64,000 bases of DNA, from NCBI GenBank assembly GCA_024401855.1, contig JAKSKH010000003.1, positions 29,879 to 93,878 of the forward strand, in the 5' to 3' direction. Source of the stretch: Bacteroidales bacterium (GTDB lineage: Bacteria > Bacteroidota > Bacteroidia > Bacteroidales > UBA932). Made by a program: the position numbers and the translations under genes. Of this stretch, positions 57,171 to 64,000 are shown in pieces (within the stretch, counting starts at the first letter, position 1; each line of letters begins with the position of its first letter). Below the pieces are notes generated by a model. It was not told the origin of the DNA and searched no databases. It saw only the letters and a list, made by a program, of their open reading frames with translations.

Positions 57171-57320
57171 CTTGCCCCGCCGCTGGCAAATACGCCAGCC
57201 AGCGGCTCTCTGGATTAGAGGCACCAGCGCCGCGCATAAGCGTACGCGGCGCTTGCGGTCCGGCGGTGCGGGGGCCTCAGCCCAAAGGGCCTCCTCCCGC
57301 CGGCCGCTGACTGCCTGGCA
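57171..57320. repeat. GC-rich block of three hairpins
   Basis: Three nested or adjacent inverted repeats: GCCGCTGGC/GCCAGCGGC (57179-57206), GCGCCGCG/CGCGGCGC (57227-57252) and a longer imperfect arm CCGGCGG/CCGCCGG (about 57255-57308). The block is far more GC-rich than its AT-rich surroundings and codes for nothing evident. It recalls the foldback at 55360 in composition and could be a mobile-element end or recombination site. Confidence 0.55.
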
Positions 57321-57360
57321 GCAACCATTAAAATAGATTCTTGGAAAGGGAGAGTAATCT

Positions 57361-57942
57361 TTACGACGGCAACCCCTTGCCGTGCTCTTCTACATCAACA
57401 GGCTCACAAAGAATTTTCCCGAAATATATCCACCACGCAAGGCAGAAAAGATGCCTGTAATCCTGTGCCTTGAAGCAATCATTGCAAGCAATCACAGCGT
57501 ATGTGAACAATCCTATGCACAGCATCAGGTTATTGGTGTTGTCCTGGGGTATGCCGCCTTCTTTCATCGTCTCGTCGGCACGCATGGCAATAAGAGAAGC
57601 TGCAGCACCAATCTCAGGATAGATATCATTCCAACGGCCAGACTCGACTTCTCGTTTCTTCATCTGATTGGCAAAGTCAACAAGTGGTCCCAATCTCTTA
57701 GCGAATCCTCCACAGAATGTAATGAGTGCGTCCTCACACCTGTCGAAATACTCATTCATGGCACCAGCCAGGTCCTCTGAAACGGGATATGCAGGAATGT
57801 TCTCATTGCAGAACGAAACGAAACGCAGAGTCTCTCGGGGCAGCCGCAGATTCACTCCAACCCTATGGGCTATGTAGATGACGGCGAGAATCTGGAATTC
57901 AGGAATAATGCAGTGATTGAATTGCAGTAGAATCTCACTCAA
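57361..57942 (-). CDS. Hypothetical protein
   Basis: 193 aa, but the only start near the full frame is TTG at 57942; the first ATG (MNEYFDRC) lies about 60 codons in. The sequence is moderately hydrophobic and helical (NNLMLCIGLFTYAVIACNDC, LFCLAWWIYFGKILC) with several Cys. No domain is recognised. Island location and odd start make it a possible 5'-damaged gene, although the downstream frame looks protein-like. Confidence 0.5.
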   Translation of the reverse strand: MSEILLQFNHCIIPEFQILAVIYIAHRVGVNLRLPRETLRFVSFCNENIPAYPVSEDLAGAMNEYFDRCEDALITFCGGFAKRLGPLVDFANQMKKREVESGRWNDIYPEIGAAASLIAMRADETMKEGGIPQDNTNNLMLCIGLFTYAVIACNDCFKAQDYRHLFCLAWWIYFGKILCEPVDVEEHGKGLPS

Positions 57943-58000
57943 TTACGGACATTATTGTTATACTTGTTACTGCAAGCAAAACAAAACACACTACATAATT

Positions 58001-58220
58001 ATGGCATACGAGCATAAAGAAGGACAGGGCTCACTGTTCAAGAACGAGAAGGCTAACGATCGTCAGCCGGATTATAAGGGTACCATTGTCATCGGTGGCG
58101 TAACATACGAAGTTGCGGCATGGGAGAAGACATCTCAGAGAGGCACAAAATTCTTCAACTCCTAAATATCAACATGACGAATTCCCTGTTGCAGAAGAAT
58201 TCGAAGATTTACCTTTCTAA
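58001..58220 (+). pseudogene. Small DUF736-like ORF with a frameshift before an SSB-like tail
   Basis: ATG at 58001 starts a 54-codon ORF (EGQGSLFKNEKANDRQPDYK, GTIVIGGVTYEVAAWEK, RGTKFFNS) ending in TAA at 58163. In the +1 frame, coding resumes at once as KYQHDEFPVAEEFEDLPF and stops at 58220, 11 bases before the RecQ-like gene. The combined ~73 aa product resembles small mobile-element proteins and ends in an acidic DLPF tail like that of single-stranded DNA-binding proteins. Either a one-base indel or a +1 frameshift at TCC-TAA-A. Confidence 0.55.
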
Positions 58221-58231
58221 AATGATGTAGT

Positions 58232-60529
58232 ATGACAAACTATAATTATACGAGAGAGGAGGCGGAAAAAATCCTCAAAGAACGATTCAATATTGAGCAT
58301 TTCAAGGATTCTCAATGGGAAGGAATCAAACATATTCTTCATGGCGAGCGTGTACTTATGATACAGCCTACTGGCTTTGGAAAATCATTGTGCTTCCAAT
58401 TCCCTGCGACTGTATTTGATGGGCTAACACTTGTAATCTCCCCTTTGATTGCGCTGATGAAAGATCAGGTTAAGAATCTGAAGAAGAAAGGGATAGGTGC
58501 CGAGTTCCTTAACACATCAATTGAGGATGAGAGTGAAAAACAAAGAATTCTTCAGGATGCAATTGATAATAAGATAAAGATGTTATACATAGCCCCTGAA
58601 AGAATGGATAATGACGAGTGGCAGGAAGCGCTTACTAAGATGAAAATATCATTTGTTGTTATAGATGAAGCGCATTGTATTTCTTCATGGGGGCATGTTT
58701 TTAGGCCGTCATATCGTAGGCTTGTTAGGTTGGTTAATCTCTTACCTAAAAGTTGCCCTGTGTTAGCGGTTACTGCTACGGCAAACAGTAAAACTCAAAA
58801 AGATATCGAATCGCAGATTGGACGTAATGTCATTACGATACGTGGAGATCTTACGAGGAAAAATATTGCACTCCAGGTTTCGACGGTGACTGATGATAAT
58901 CAAGTGTTTCTGTCTTTAGCTCAATATCTTCAAACAGCACCTGGCAGCGGAATTGTATATGCAGGTAGTACTATGAGAACAGAAATTTTCTCAGACTGGT
59001 TGAACTTCGTCGGCATACCAGCAATTAACTTCTATGGCAGAATGGATTCTGAGGATAAGAACGCTGTGTTGGAAGATCTAATGCAGAACAAATGGAAGGC
59101 TATCGTTTCTACAAGCGCATTGGGAATGGGTATTGATAAACCTGATGTGGCTTTTGTCGTGCATACACAAATCCCCGAGTCTCCGATTCATTATTATCAG
59201 GAGGTCGGTAGGGCAGGCCGTGATGGAAATGCCTCTCAAGCACTTTTGATATATAATACAGATTTGACGCCAGATGGAATTCCAGAAGGCATGTCCATGT
59301 CATATTCATTTGTTCAAAATGCTCGCCCTGAATTGTACAAGTATGAAGCTGTAATTGAGTCTTTGAAGAATGAAAGAAGTACTCAGAAATCTCTGGAAAA
59401 CGCTTTGGATATAAACTCAAGTTCAATGAAGACCATTGTCGAGGATTTGGTTGACCAAGGCATAGTACGGTGTGTGCGGGAGAAAGAACTTGTGGAAACA
59501 AAACTTCTTTCACTTCCATCCCGTAATGATGACTTCAATAAAGCGAAATCTCTAACTTCGGAGCAGATGGCAACCATAAAGTCATGTTTGATTGGTGGTA
59601 GAATGTCGGTATTTAACCTGTGTAGAGAAGCAAAAGTTCCTCAAAAAGTTCTAATCGGCTTAGCAGAGGAAGGTTGCTTAACTATGGAAATAGAACAGAA
59701 AGTGCAGGTTAAACAGTTCCTGGAGTATATACCTGGCGCTCCGTCCCTTTCCACAGTAGACTTCACATCTCAAAAAAGAGATGCAATGGAGGACCTGAAT
59801 CAAATGGAAGCATATGTTACGACAAAGGAACCACGTATGGGCTTTCTATGTCACTATCTTGATAGCGATGAGAACAAATGTCATCAGAATTGTGATAATA
59901 CCACTCTTTCTAAGTTTGAGTATCATTCCGATTCGTTTTTGGAGGCGAAACTCAAAGAATTTCAGGAGAATACATTTCCTACTATTACAGTAGGCAATCC
60001 ACCCAAATGTTTGCTTCCAGGCATAGCTGCTGGGTATTATGGCATGTCTAACATAGGCGCAAGAATTCGCGCTTCGAAGTATTGCAATATTGAGCCGGGT
60101 GAGGACTATCCTGATTTTGATGATTATTTGGTTGAACAAACAGTGAAAGCGTTTAAATCAAAGTATGAGGTGGATGAAAATACTTTTATTCTGTTTGTTC
60201 CTCCAACAAAACATCGTAACTTAGTCAAAAATTTTGCAACTAAAGTAGCTGAGGCCCTTGGATGTCCCATCAATGATGCGATAATAAAGACCAGAGAAAC
60301 TGATGAACAAAAAAAATGGGTGACTACTGCCAAGAAAAAGGCTGCTATTAAAGATGCTTTTAATTATGTAGGCTCAAATGACCTTGGCTGTAAGCGAATT
60401 ATCTTAATTGATGATATTTGTGATTCAGGAGCTACAATAGCTGAAATTGCGAGAATGTTAGGAAAGAAAGGTGCTCAAGAAGTCATTCCTTTAGTAATCG
60501 CAAAAACAGTTGGAGGCGATAAATTATGA
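58232..60529 (+). CDS. RecQ-like helicase with C-terminal phosphoribosyltransferase domain (PsyrTA-type)
   Basis: 765 aa. Superfamily 2 RecQ motifs: QPTGFGKS (Walker A, residues 45-52), VVIDEAHCISSWGH (DEAH 145-148), STSALGMGIDKPDVAFVVH and QEVGRAGRDG. A Cys cluster (CHYLDSDENKCHQNC) lies near residue 545. The C-terminus is a PRTase fold with the PRPP-binding loop IILIDDICDSGAT (727-735). RecQ-PRTase next to a DprA-like gene is the make-up I associate with the PsyrTA toxin-antitoxin/anti-phage pair. AT-rich codon use unlike the core genes suggests transfer. It overlaps the next gene by four bases (ATGA). Confidence 0.85.
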   Translation: MTNYNYTREEAEKILKERFNIEHFKDSQWEGIKHILHGERVLMIQPTGFGKSLCFQFPATVFDGLTLVISPLIALMKDQVKNLKKKGIGAEFLNTSIEDESEKQRILQDAIDNKIKMLYIAPERMDNDEWQEALTKMKISFVVIDEAHCISSWGHVFRPSYRRLVRLVNLLPKSCPVLAVTATANSKTQKDIESQIGRNVITIRGDLTRKNIALQVSTVTDDNQVFLSLAQYLQTAPGSGIVYAGSTMRTEIFSDWLNFVGIPAINFYGRMDSEDKNAVLEDLMQNKWKAIVSTSALGMGIDKPDVAFVVHTQIPESPIHYYQEVGRAGRDGNASQALLIYNTDLTPDGIPEGMSMSYSFVQNARPELYKYEAVIESLKNERSTQKSLENALDINSSSMKTIVEDLVDQGIVRCVREKELVETKLLSLPSRNDDFNKAKSLTSEQMATIKSCLIGGRMSVFNLCREAKVPQKVLIGLAEEGCLTMEIEQKVQVKQFLEYIPGAPSLSTVDFTSQKRDAMEDLNQMEAYVTTKEPRMGFLCHYLDSDENKCHQNCDNTTLSKFEYHSDSFLEAKLKEFQENTFPTITVGNPPKCLLPGIAAGYYGMSNIGARIRASKYCNIEPGEDYPDFDDYLVEQTVKAFKSKYEVDENTFILFVPPTKHRNLVKNFATKVAEALGCPINDAIIKTRETDEQKKWVTTAKKKAAIKDAFNYVGSNDLGCKRIILIDDICDSGATIAEIARMLGKKGAQEVIPLVIAKTVGGDKL

Positions 60530-61473
60530 TACCATTAGAAGAACTTCCATATTGGATATGCCTGGCCCATATCCCCAAAATGAAAACCGTTCAGAAGAAC
60601 GGAATAGTAGTCTCGTGCTTTAAGGAGAAGATTCAGTTATCCACGTTTTTCAATGAGATAGATAATTGGAAAAATAAGTTCCAGATAGATGATTCTTCTT
60701 GTAGTGCAATAAAAGTGGCTGCTGAAAGTATGACAAACCTGGCGTTCTTTGTGGAAGACCTTCTAAATCAAGGCGTCTCAATAATTCCTATAATCGACAG
60801 TAACTATCCTGAAAGTTTGAAGCGCAATATGAAGTACAACGCGCCTGTTGTCCTGTATGTTAAGGGCGATGTGTCTTTATTAAATAAAGATTGCGTCTCT
60901 ATAGTGGGTAGCAGGAATGCAGATGGCGTTTCATTGGAATTCACAGACAATATAGCGAAGGCATGCGCTAACCAGGGATACGTTATCGCATCTGGCTTCG
61001 CTAAAGGTGTTGATAAGCAGGCACTAGAGTCTGCTTTATCTGTTGATGGAGAGAGTATTATTGTTCTACCACAAGGGATATCTACGGCCACTAGCAGTTT
61101 AAAAGCGTATTATAAACCTATAGTCGATGGTAGGGTTATTGCTCTGAGTACATTCCATCCTAAATCTCCATGGAGTGTGGAAAATGCCATGTCAAGAAAT
61201 TCTATTATTTATGGTTTAGCGCAAAGCATTTATGTGGCGCAATCAGATTCGAAAGGTGGAACATGGTCAGGGGCGATAAACGGTCTTCGTAAGGGACAAA
61301 GGATATATGTTAGAAAACCGTCTTCTGACGAGAAGGTTGCGAATAACTTGTTGATAGATAAAGGTTGTATCCCTGTTGATATGGATGGACATCCTATATG
61401 TTCAACATCAGTCGAGGAAAAGCCAGAAGCCGTTGAAAGTGCATCACTTTTTTCCGATGCAGATTTCCAATGA
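60526..61473 (+). CDS. DprA/SLOG-like nucleotide-binding protein (PsyrTA-type partner)
   Basis: 315 aa. The central Rossmann-like SLOG/DprA domain is clear: CVSIVGSRNADGVSLEF, GYVIASGFAKGVDKQALESA, SIIVLPQGIS and NSIIYGLAQSIYVAQSDSKG, then GGTWSGA. The N-terminal ~100 residues (SIIPIIDSNYPESLKRNM) also resemble DprA. It lacks the usual winged-helix tail of transformation DprA. Coupled by ATGA to the RecQ-PRTase helicase, so the two act as a pair, probably in phage defence. Not a competence gene by context. Confidence 0.85.
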   Translation: MIPLEELPYWICLAHIPKMKTVQKNGIVVSCFKEKIQLSTFFNEIDNWKNKFQIDDSSCSAIKVAAESMTNLAFFVEDLLNQGVSIIPIIDSNYPESLKRNMKYNAPVVLYVKGDVSLLNKDCVSIVGSRNADGVSLEFTDNIAKACANQGYVIASGFAKGVDKQALESALSVDGESIIVLPQGISTATSSLKAYYKPIVDGRVIALSTFHPKSPWSVENAMSRNSIIYGLAQSIYVAQSDSKGGTWSGAINGLRKGQRIYVRKPSSDEKVANNLLIDKGCIPVDMDGHPICSTSVEEKPEAVESASLFSDADFQ

Positions 61474-61518
61474 AGTTTTTAAATGAAATTTAGATTCATA
61501 TTTGTTGAATAGATATCG

Positions 61519-61553
61519 AAACTCCCGATCCGCGTTCTGCGGGTCGGGAGTTT
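61519..61553. terminator. Intrinsic hairpin after the RecQ/DprA pair
   Basis: A 15-base stem AAACTCCCGATCCGC / GCGGGTCGGGAGTTT with one G-T pair and a 5-base loop. It lies between the convergent DprA-like and BRO-N genes and could stop both. Confidence 0.75.
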
Positions 61554-61573
61554 CACACGCCTGAACGGATGAT
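61552..61573 (+). repeat. Interspersed palindromic repeat, copy 1
   Basis: 22 bases TTCACACG-CCTGAA-CGGATGAT. It shares the exact 15-mer CGCCTGAACGGATGA with copy 2 at 62582. Degenerate left arm. Confidence 0.55.
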
Positions 61574-61596
61574 TCTTTACAGCCAACACGAGGTTT

Positions 61597-62460
61597 TTAC
61601 TCCTCTCCGTCCTCCTTCCCCTCTGAAAAGTCGAGTTGGGGTTGCTGACTTTCGAGGAAGCGCTTCATACTGAGGTCGGTTACGACTTTCTTGCCGGTTT
61701 GCTGCTCGAAGGCTTCACGGGCTACTCTGGCAACGGAACCACCTCGGGAAGCGGCTTGTGCGTGCTCGTCCATGGTGATGGGGTGTTCTTCTTTGGTGAT
61801 GTTGGTGGTGGTCAGTTCGGCCAACATATTCATTACCAGTTCTTCGTTGGTCATGTTGTCTCGAAGGTTCTCCTTGTGAAGGCCCTTGAGTCGCTTATAT
61901 TCTCTGGCGGTAAGGCCTGCCCAGGTTTGGTAGATGATGTCGGTGAGGGTAGCATAACCGGTGCCCTCTTCGACTCCGTGCTCTTTCCACTGGTCTGTGA
62001 GGTCTTTGCGGATCTCGATGGACTTGAGGCGCTGGTTGATCCAGTTGTCGGAATAGCCGAGGCGCTTGAAGTCAGCGAGCGACTGTTGGATGCCGAGTTC
62101 CGGGTCCTGCATCTGATGGATGCGGTCCGCTCCTACCTGTGCGAGCCAGCGCTTGAAGGGTTCGGCCTTCTTGGATGGGATGGACTGGACAATGCGGAGA
62201 AGCCCTTGGATATCAATGCATTTGGGATTATGCCGTTTGCCATCGGAGGAGATGAATTTGTAGGGGGGACAATTTGTCCCCCTCACGAACGCATCAAGTT
62301 CGGGGTCGCGTTTGCGAAGCTTCTTGAAGTATCCTGCCGGATCCTTGCTGTCGGTGAGAGCTTCTACGGCATCGATAATGCAGAAGTAGTATTTCTCCTC
62401 ATTATCGTTCCAATATGTGCGTATCTGCCTGCCGGCAAACAACTGTATCTCCTGTGGCAT
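61597..62460 (-). CDS. BRO-N domain (phage antirepressor-like) protein
   Basis: 287 aa from the ATG at 62460. The N-terminal BRO/antirepressor domain reads IQLFAGRQIRTYWNDNEEKY, YFCIIDAVEALTDSKDPAGY and FISSDGKRHNPKCIDIQGLL. The C-terminal region (GYATLTDIIYQTWAGLTARE, HAQAASRGGSVARVAREAFE) is typical of chromosomal BRO-N proteins in Bacteroidota. These bind DNA and often sit in prophages or defence islands. Flanked on both sides by copies of a palindromic 22-base repeat. Function here unknown. Confidence 0.85.
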   Translation of the reverse strand: MPQEIQLFAGRQIRTYWNDNEEKYYFCIIDAVEALTDSKDPAGYFKKLRKRDPELDAFVRGTNCPPYKFISSDGKRHNPKCIDIQGLLRIVQSIPSKKAEPFKRWLAQVGADRIHQMQDPELGIQQSLADFKRLGYSDNWINQRLKSIEIRKDLTDQWKEHGVEEGTGYATLTDIIYQTWAGLTAREYKRLKGLHKENLRDNMTNEELVMNMLAELTTTNITKEEHPITMDEHAQAASRGGSVARVAREAFEQQTGKKVVTDLSMKRFLESQQPQLDFSEGKEDGEE

Positions 62461-62483
62461 AATCAAATCACACTTATTCTGGA

Positions 62484-62491
62484 CAAATTTA
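62484..62491 (-). promoter_or_regulatory. -7 box of the BRO-N gene
   Basis: Minus-strand TAAATTTG matches TAnnTTTG, 24 bases upstream of the ATG at 62460. No clear -33 was found. Confidence 0.4.
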
Positions 62492-62581
62492 GCAATTATT
62501 CATTATTCTGACATACATGTTAGTACTGAGTGTAGGAACTAAATATACATGGCTATTGGTTTGGTTTCCGATCATGTTCGG

Positions 62582-62603
62582 TTCATCCGCCTGAACGGAT
62601 GAA
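62582..62603 (+). repeat. Interspersed palindromic repeat, copy 2
   Basis: TTCATCCG-CCTGAA-CGGATGAA with perfect 8-base arms. This is the best-preserved copy. Confidence 0.6.
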
Positions 62604-62640
62604 TCCGATATGGAAAAGCCGCCTAACCCTGTCTGTTATA

Positions 62641-62662
62641 TTCACCCGTCTGCGTGGATGAT
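62641..62662 (+). repeat. Interspersed palindromic repeat, copy 3
   Basis: TTCACCCG-TCTGCG-TGGATGAT, a diverged copy of the same 22-base pattern, 59 bases after copy 2. Confidence 0.45.
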
Positions 62663-62745
62663 GCTCTCGGGGCTGTTCTGGCCATTTCTGTCAGAATGAA
62701 TTCTGTAATCAAGTATTTTTTCGTAATTTTGCTCAAACGAACAGC

Positions 62746-63147
62746 ATGAAACTTATTCTCATCATAATTGGTCTTATCCTGTCCTGCAATATCAGTGACC
62801 GGTCATCCGCTGATGAGAAAGTCCGTGACATTGTGCAAGGCTCCGTTATCGGGGCTGACAAGCAGGATACAGGCACACGTGATTATGACTGCAAATCGTT
62901 CGGCATTCTCCCTACCCGCACCGCAGGGTATTCCGGTGAGAACAACAGCGTCACACCTTCCGTCAGATCTACAAACTCCGGTCGCAGGATTCAGCCTTCC
63001 GGCAAAGCTCCTTTCCGTGTCATCAAGGACGGAAAAGTAATCGACAGACACAATTTCTACACATTCCAGACGGACTTGAAGCAATTTTCGTCAGGAATAC
63101 ATTCTTCTATCCGATATATCTATTCTATCTGTCAGCTGCTGATTTAG
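62746..63147 (+). CDS. Hypothetical short lipoprotein
   Basis: 133 aa. The signal KLILIIIGLILSC ends in a lipobox (Cys14). The mature part is Ser/Arg-rich and disordered, then ends in a conserved-looking module: GKAPFRVIKDGKVIDRHNFY, then TFQTDLKQFSSG and a C-terminal YSICQLLI. I recall similar short Bacteroides hypotheticals ending this way. A -7-like TAATTTTG lies about 20 bases upstream. Function unknown. Confidence 0.6.
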   Translation: MKLILIIIGLILSCNISDRSSADEKVRDIVQGSVIGADKQDTGTRDYDCKSFGILPTRTAGYSGENNSVTPSVRSTNSGRRIQPSGKAPFRVIKDGKVIDRHNFYTFQTDLKQFSSGIHSSIRYIYSICQLLI

Positions 63148-63207
63148 CCTATCCCCGTTATTTACCAAGGCTAACCAATATCAGTATCAACTAACAGAGT
63201 ATCAGCA

Positions 63208-64000
63208 ATGACAATCATTTTGTTGCTGGTCGGCCTAGGACTCATAGTCCTCGGTGCAGACTGGCTTGTTGACGGGGCTTCCGCAATAGCTCGCAGAGCC
63301 GGAGTCAGCGAATTCGTCATAGGCCTCACAATCGTAGGCTTCGGAACATCGTGTCCGGAACTTGTAGTGAGTCTGACGGGAGCCATACAGGGCAATGCGG
63401 ACATTTCAATCGGCAATGTAATCGGCTCAAACATATTCAACGCCCTTTTCATTCTCGGCATCACGGCACTTATAATGCCAGTGTCTATGACCGATGAGAA
63501 CCGAAAGCGGGATATCCCTATCACCCTGGCGGTCTCCGTCATTCTCGTGCTCTTCGGAATGAGCAGGACATTGTTCGACATCGGTGGTGCAGATTCATTG
63601 TCAAGAGTCGAAGGCATCGGATTCCTTCTGCTGTTTGCCGCATATCTGTACTTCTGCTTCAAGTTTGATTCAAAAGAGCAGACAGATATGCCTGAGCAGA
63701 AGCAGATGAAACTGCCGCTTGCTATCCTCGCAGTTACCGCCGGCCTTGCCGGGCTCATTTTCGGAGGTGAACTGTTCGTTGATTCGGCCACAGACCTTGC
63801 AAGGAGCCTCGGCGTCAGCGACAAGTTCATTGCAATAACCATTCTTGCAGGAGGTACTTCCTTCCCTGAACTTGCCACCTGCATCGTGGCGGCAGCCAAG
63901 CACAAGGATCAGCTCGCTCTGGGGAACATCCTCGGCTCGAACGTATTCAACATCCTGCTGATTCTGGGATGCTCTTCCGTCATCACACCGCTCTCATTCA
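63208..64000 (+). CDS. Calcium/sodium antiporter (CaCA family), truncated by window end
   Basis: 264 codons are visible and the frame runs off the window. Both CaCA alpha-repeats are present. The first is FGTSCPELVVSLTGA then SIGNVIGSNIFNALFILG. The second is GGTSFPELATCIVAA then LALGNILGSNVFNILLILG. About eight transmembrane helices are separated by a short charged loop (FDSKEQTDMPEQKQMK). It exchanges Ca2+ for Na+ or H+ at the inner membrane. Its second repeat is close to that of the antiporter at position 1, making them paralogues. Confidence 0.93.
   Translation, partial: MTIILLLVGLGLIVLGADWLVDGASAIARRAGVSEFVIGLTIVGFGTSCPELVVSLTGAIQGNADISIGNVIGSNIFNALFILGITALIMPVSMTDENRKRDIPITLAVSVILVLFGMSRTLFDIGGADSLSRVEGIGFLLLFAAYLYFCFKFDSKEQTDMPEQKQMKLPLAILAVTAGLAGLIFGGELFVDSATDLARSLGVSDKFIAITILAGGTSFPELATCIVAAAKHKDQLALGNILGSNVFNILLILGCSSVITPLSF

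Noticed and set aside
61636-62511. Plus-strand 291-codon ORF opposite the BRO-N gene
   Set aside because: No motif; the minus strand clearly encodes a BRO-N protein.

Overview
The window looks like a stretch of a Bacteroidales (Bacteroidota) chromosome. Supporting signs are: many lipoproteins with Bacteroidota-type signal peptides; Bacteroidota-restricted families (TamL, DUF349, DUF3276, DUF5606, DUF4493, PCMD, fimbrillin-like, SusC-like plug); a long NusB; a NagB/PIG-L fusion; a PPi-dependent phosphofructokinase; and repeated TAnnTTTG -7 promoter boxes with almost no Shine-Dalgarno sequences. I cannot assign a genus.

Positions 1-43000 are dense core genome. In order they hold: the end of a Ca2+/Na+ antiporter, two small barrel-like secreted proteins, rarA, a GH13 amylase, tamL, a sugar isomerase-like lipoprotein, a SpoU methyltransferase, PPi-PFK, ligA, a bifunctional rel/spoT gene, an Ig-like lipoprotein, ispG, pssA, a C1 peptidase, an RNase D-like exonuclease, an RlmI-like methyltransferase, lpxB-surE, gap, nagB-PIG-L, yggS-yidC-DUF349, trmD, a candidate small RNA, a glutaminyl cyclase, RNase P RNA (absent from protein ORF calls), DUF1846, rimO-DUF5606-coaE-ybbR-yajC-nusB, DUF3276, an amidohydrolase and a purine nucleoside phosphorylase. 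Many neighbours overlap by 1-14 bases, which suggests translational coupling.

Positions 43000-51760 hold a tight seven-gene operon of secreted proteins: one fimbrillin-like lipoprotein, three DUF4493-type lipoproteins (one ending in a PCMD domain), two barrel-like proteins and a second PCMD lipoprotein. A convergent AraC-type regulator and an orphan TonB-receptor plug lipoprotein follow. This resembles a surface-display or adhesin locus of unknown function.

A tRNA-Cys gene at 53201 opens an accessory, more AT-rich island (about 53.3-62.7 kb). It carries an acyltransferase, remnants of a PDDEXK nuclease (DUF1016) and of an amidase, foldback and palindromic elements, a YdeI-like gene, a deoxyribosyltransferase-like gene broken by an in-frame TGA, a frameshifted small ORF with an SSB-like acidic tail, a two-gene RecQ-helicase-PRTase/DprA-like module resembling the PsyrTA toxin-antitoxin/anti-phage system, and a BRO-N antirepressor-like gene flanked by a short palindromic repeat. 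The window closes with the start of a second Ca2+/Na+ antiporter, a paralogue of the one at position 1.
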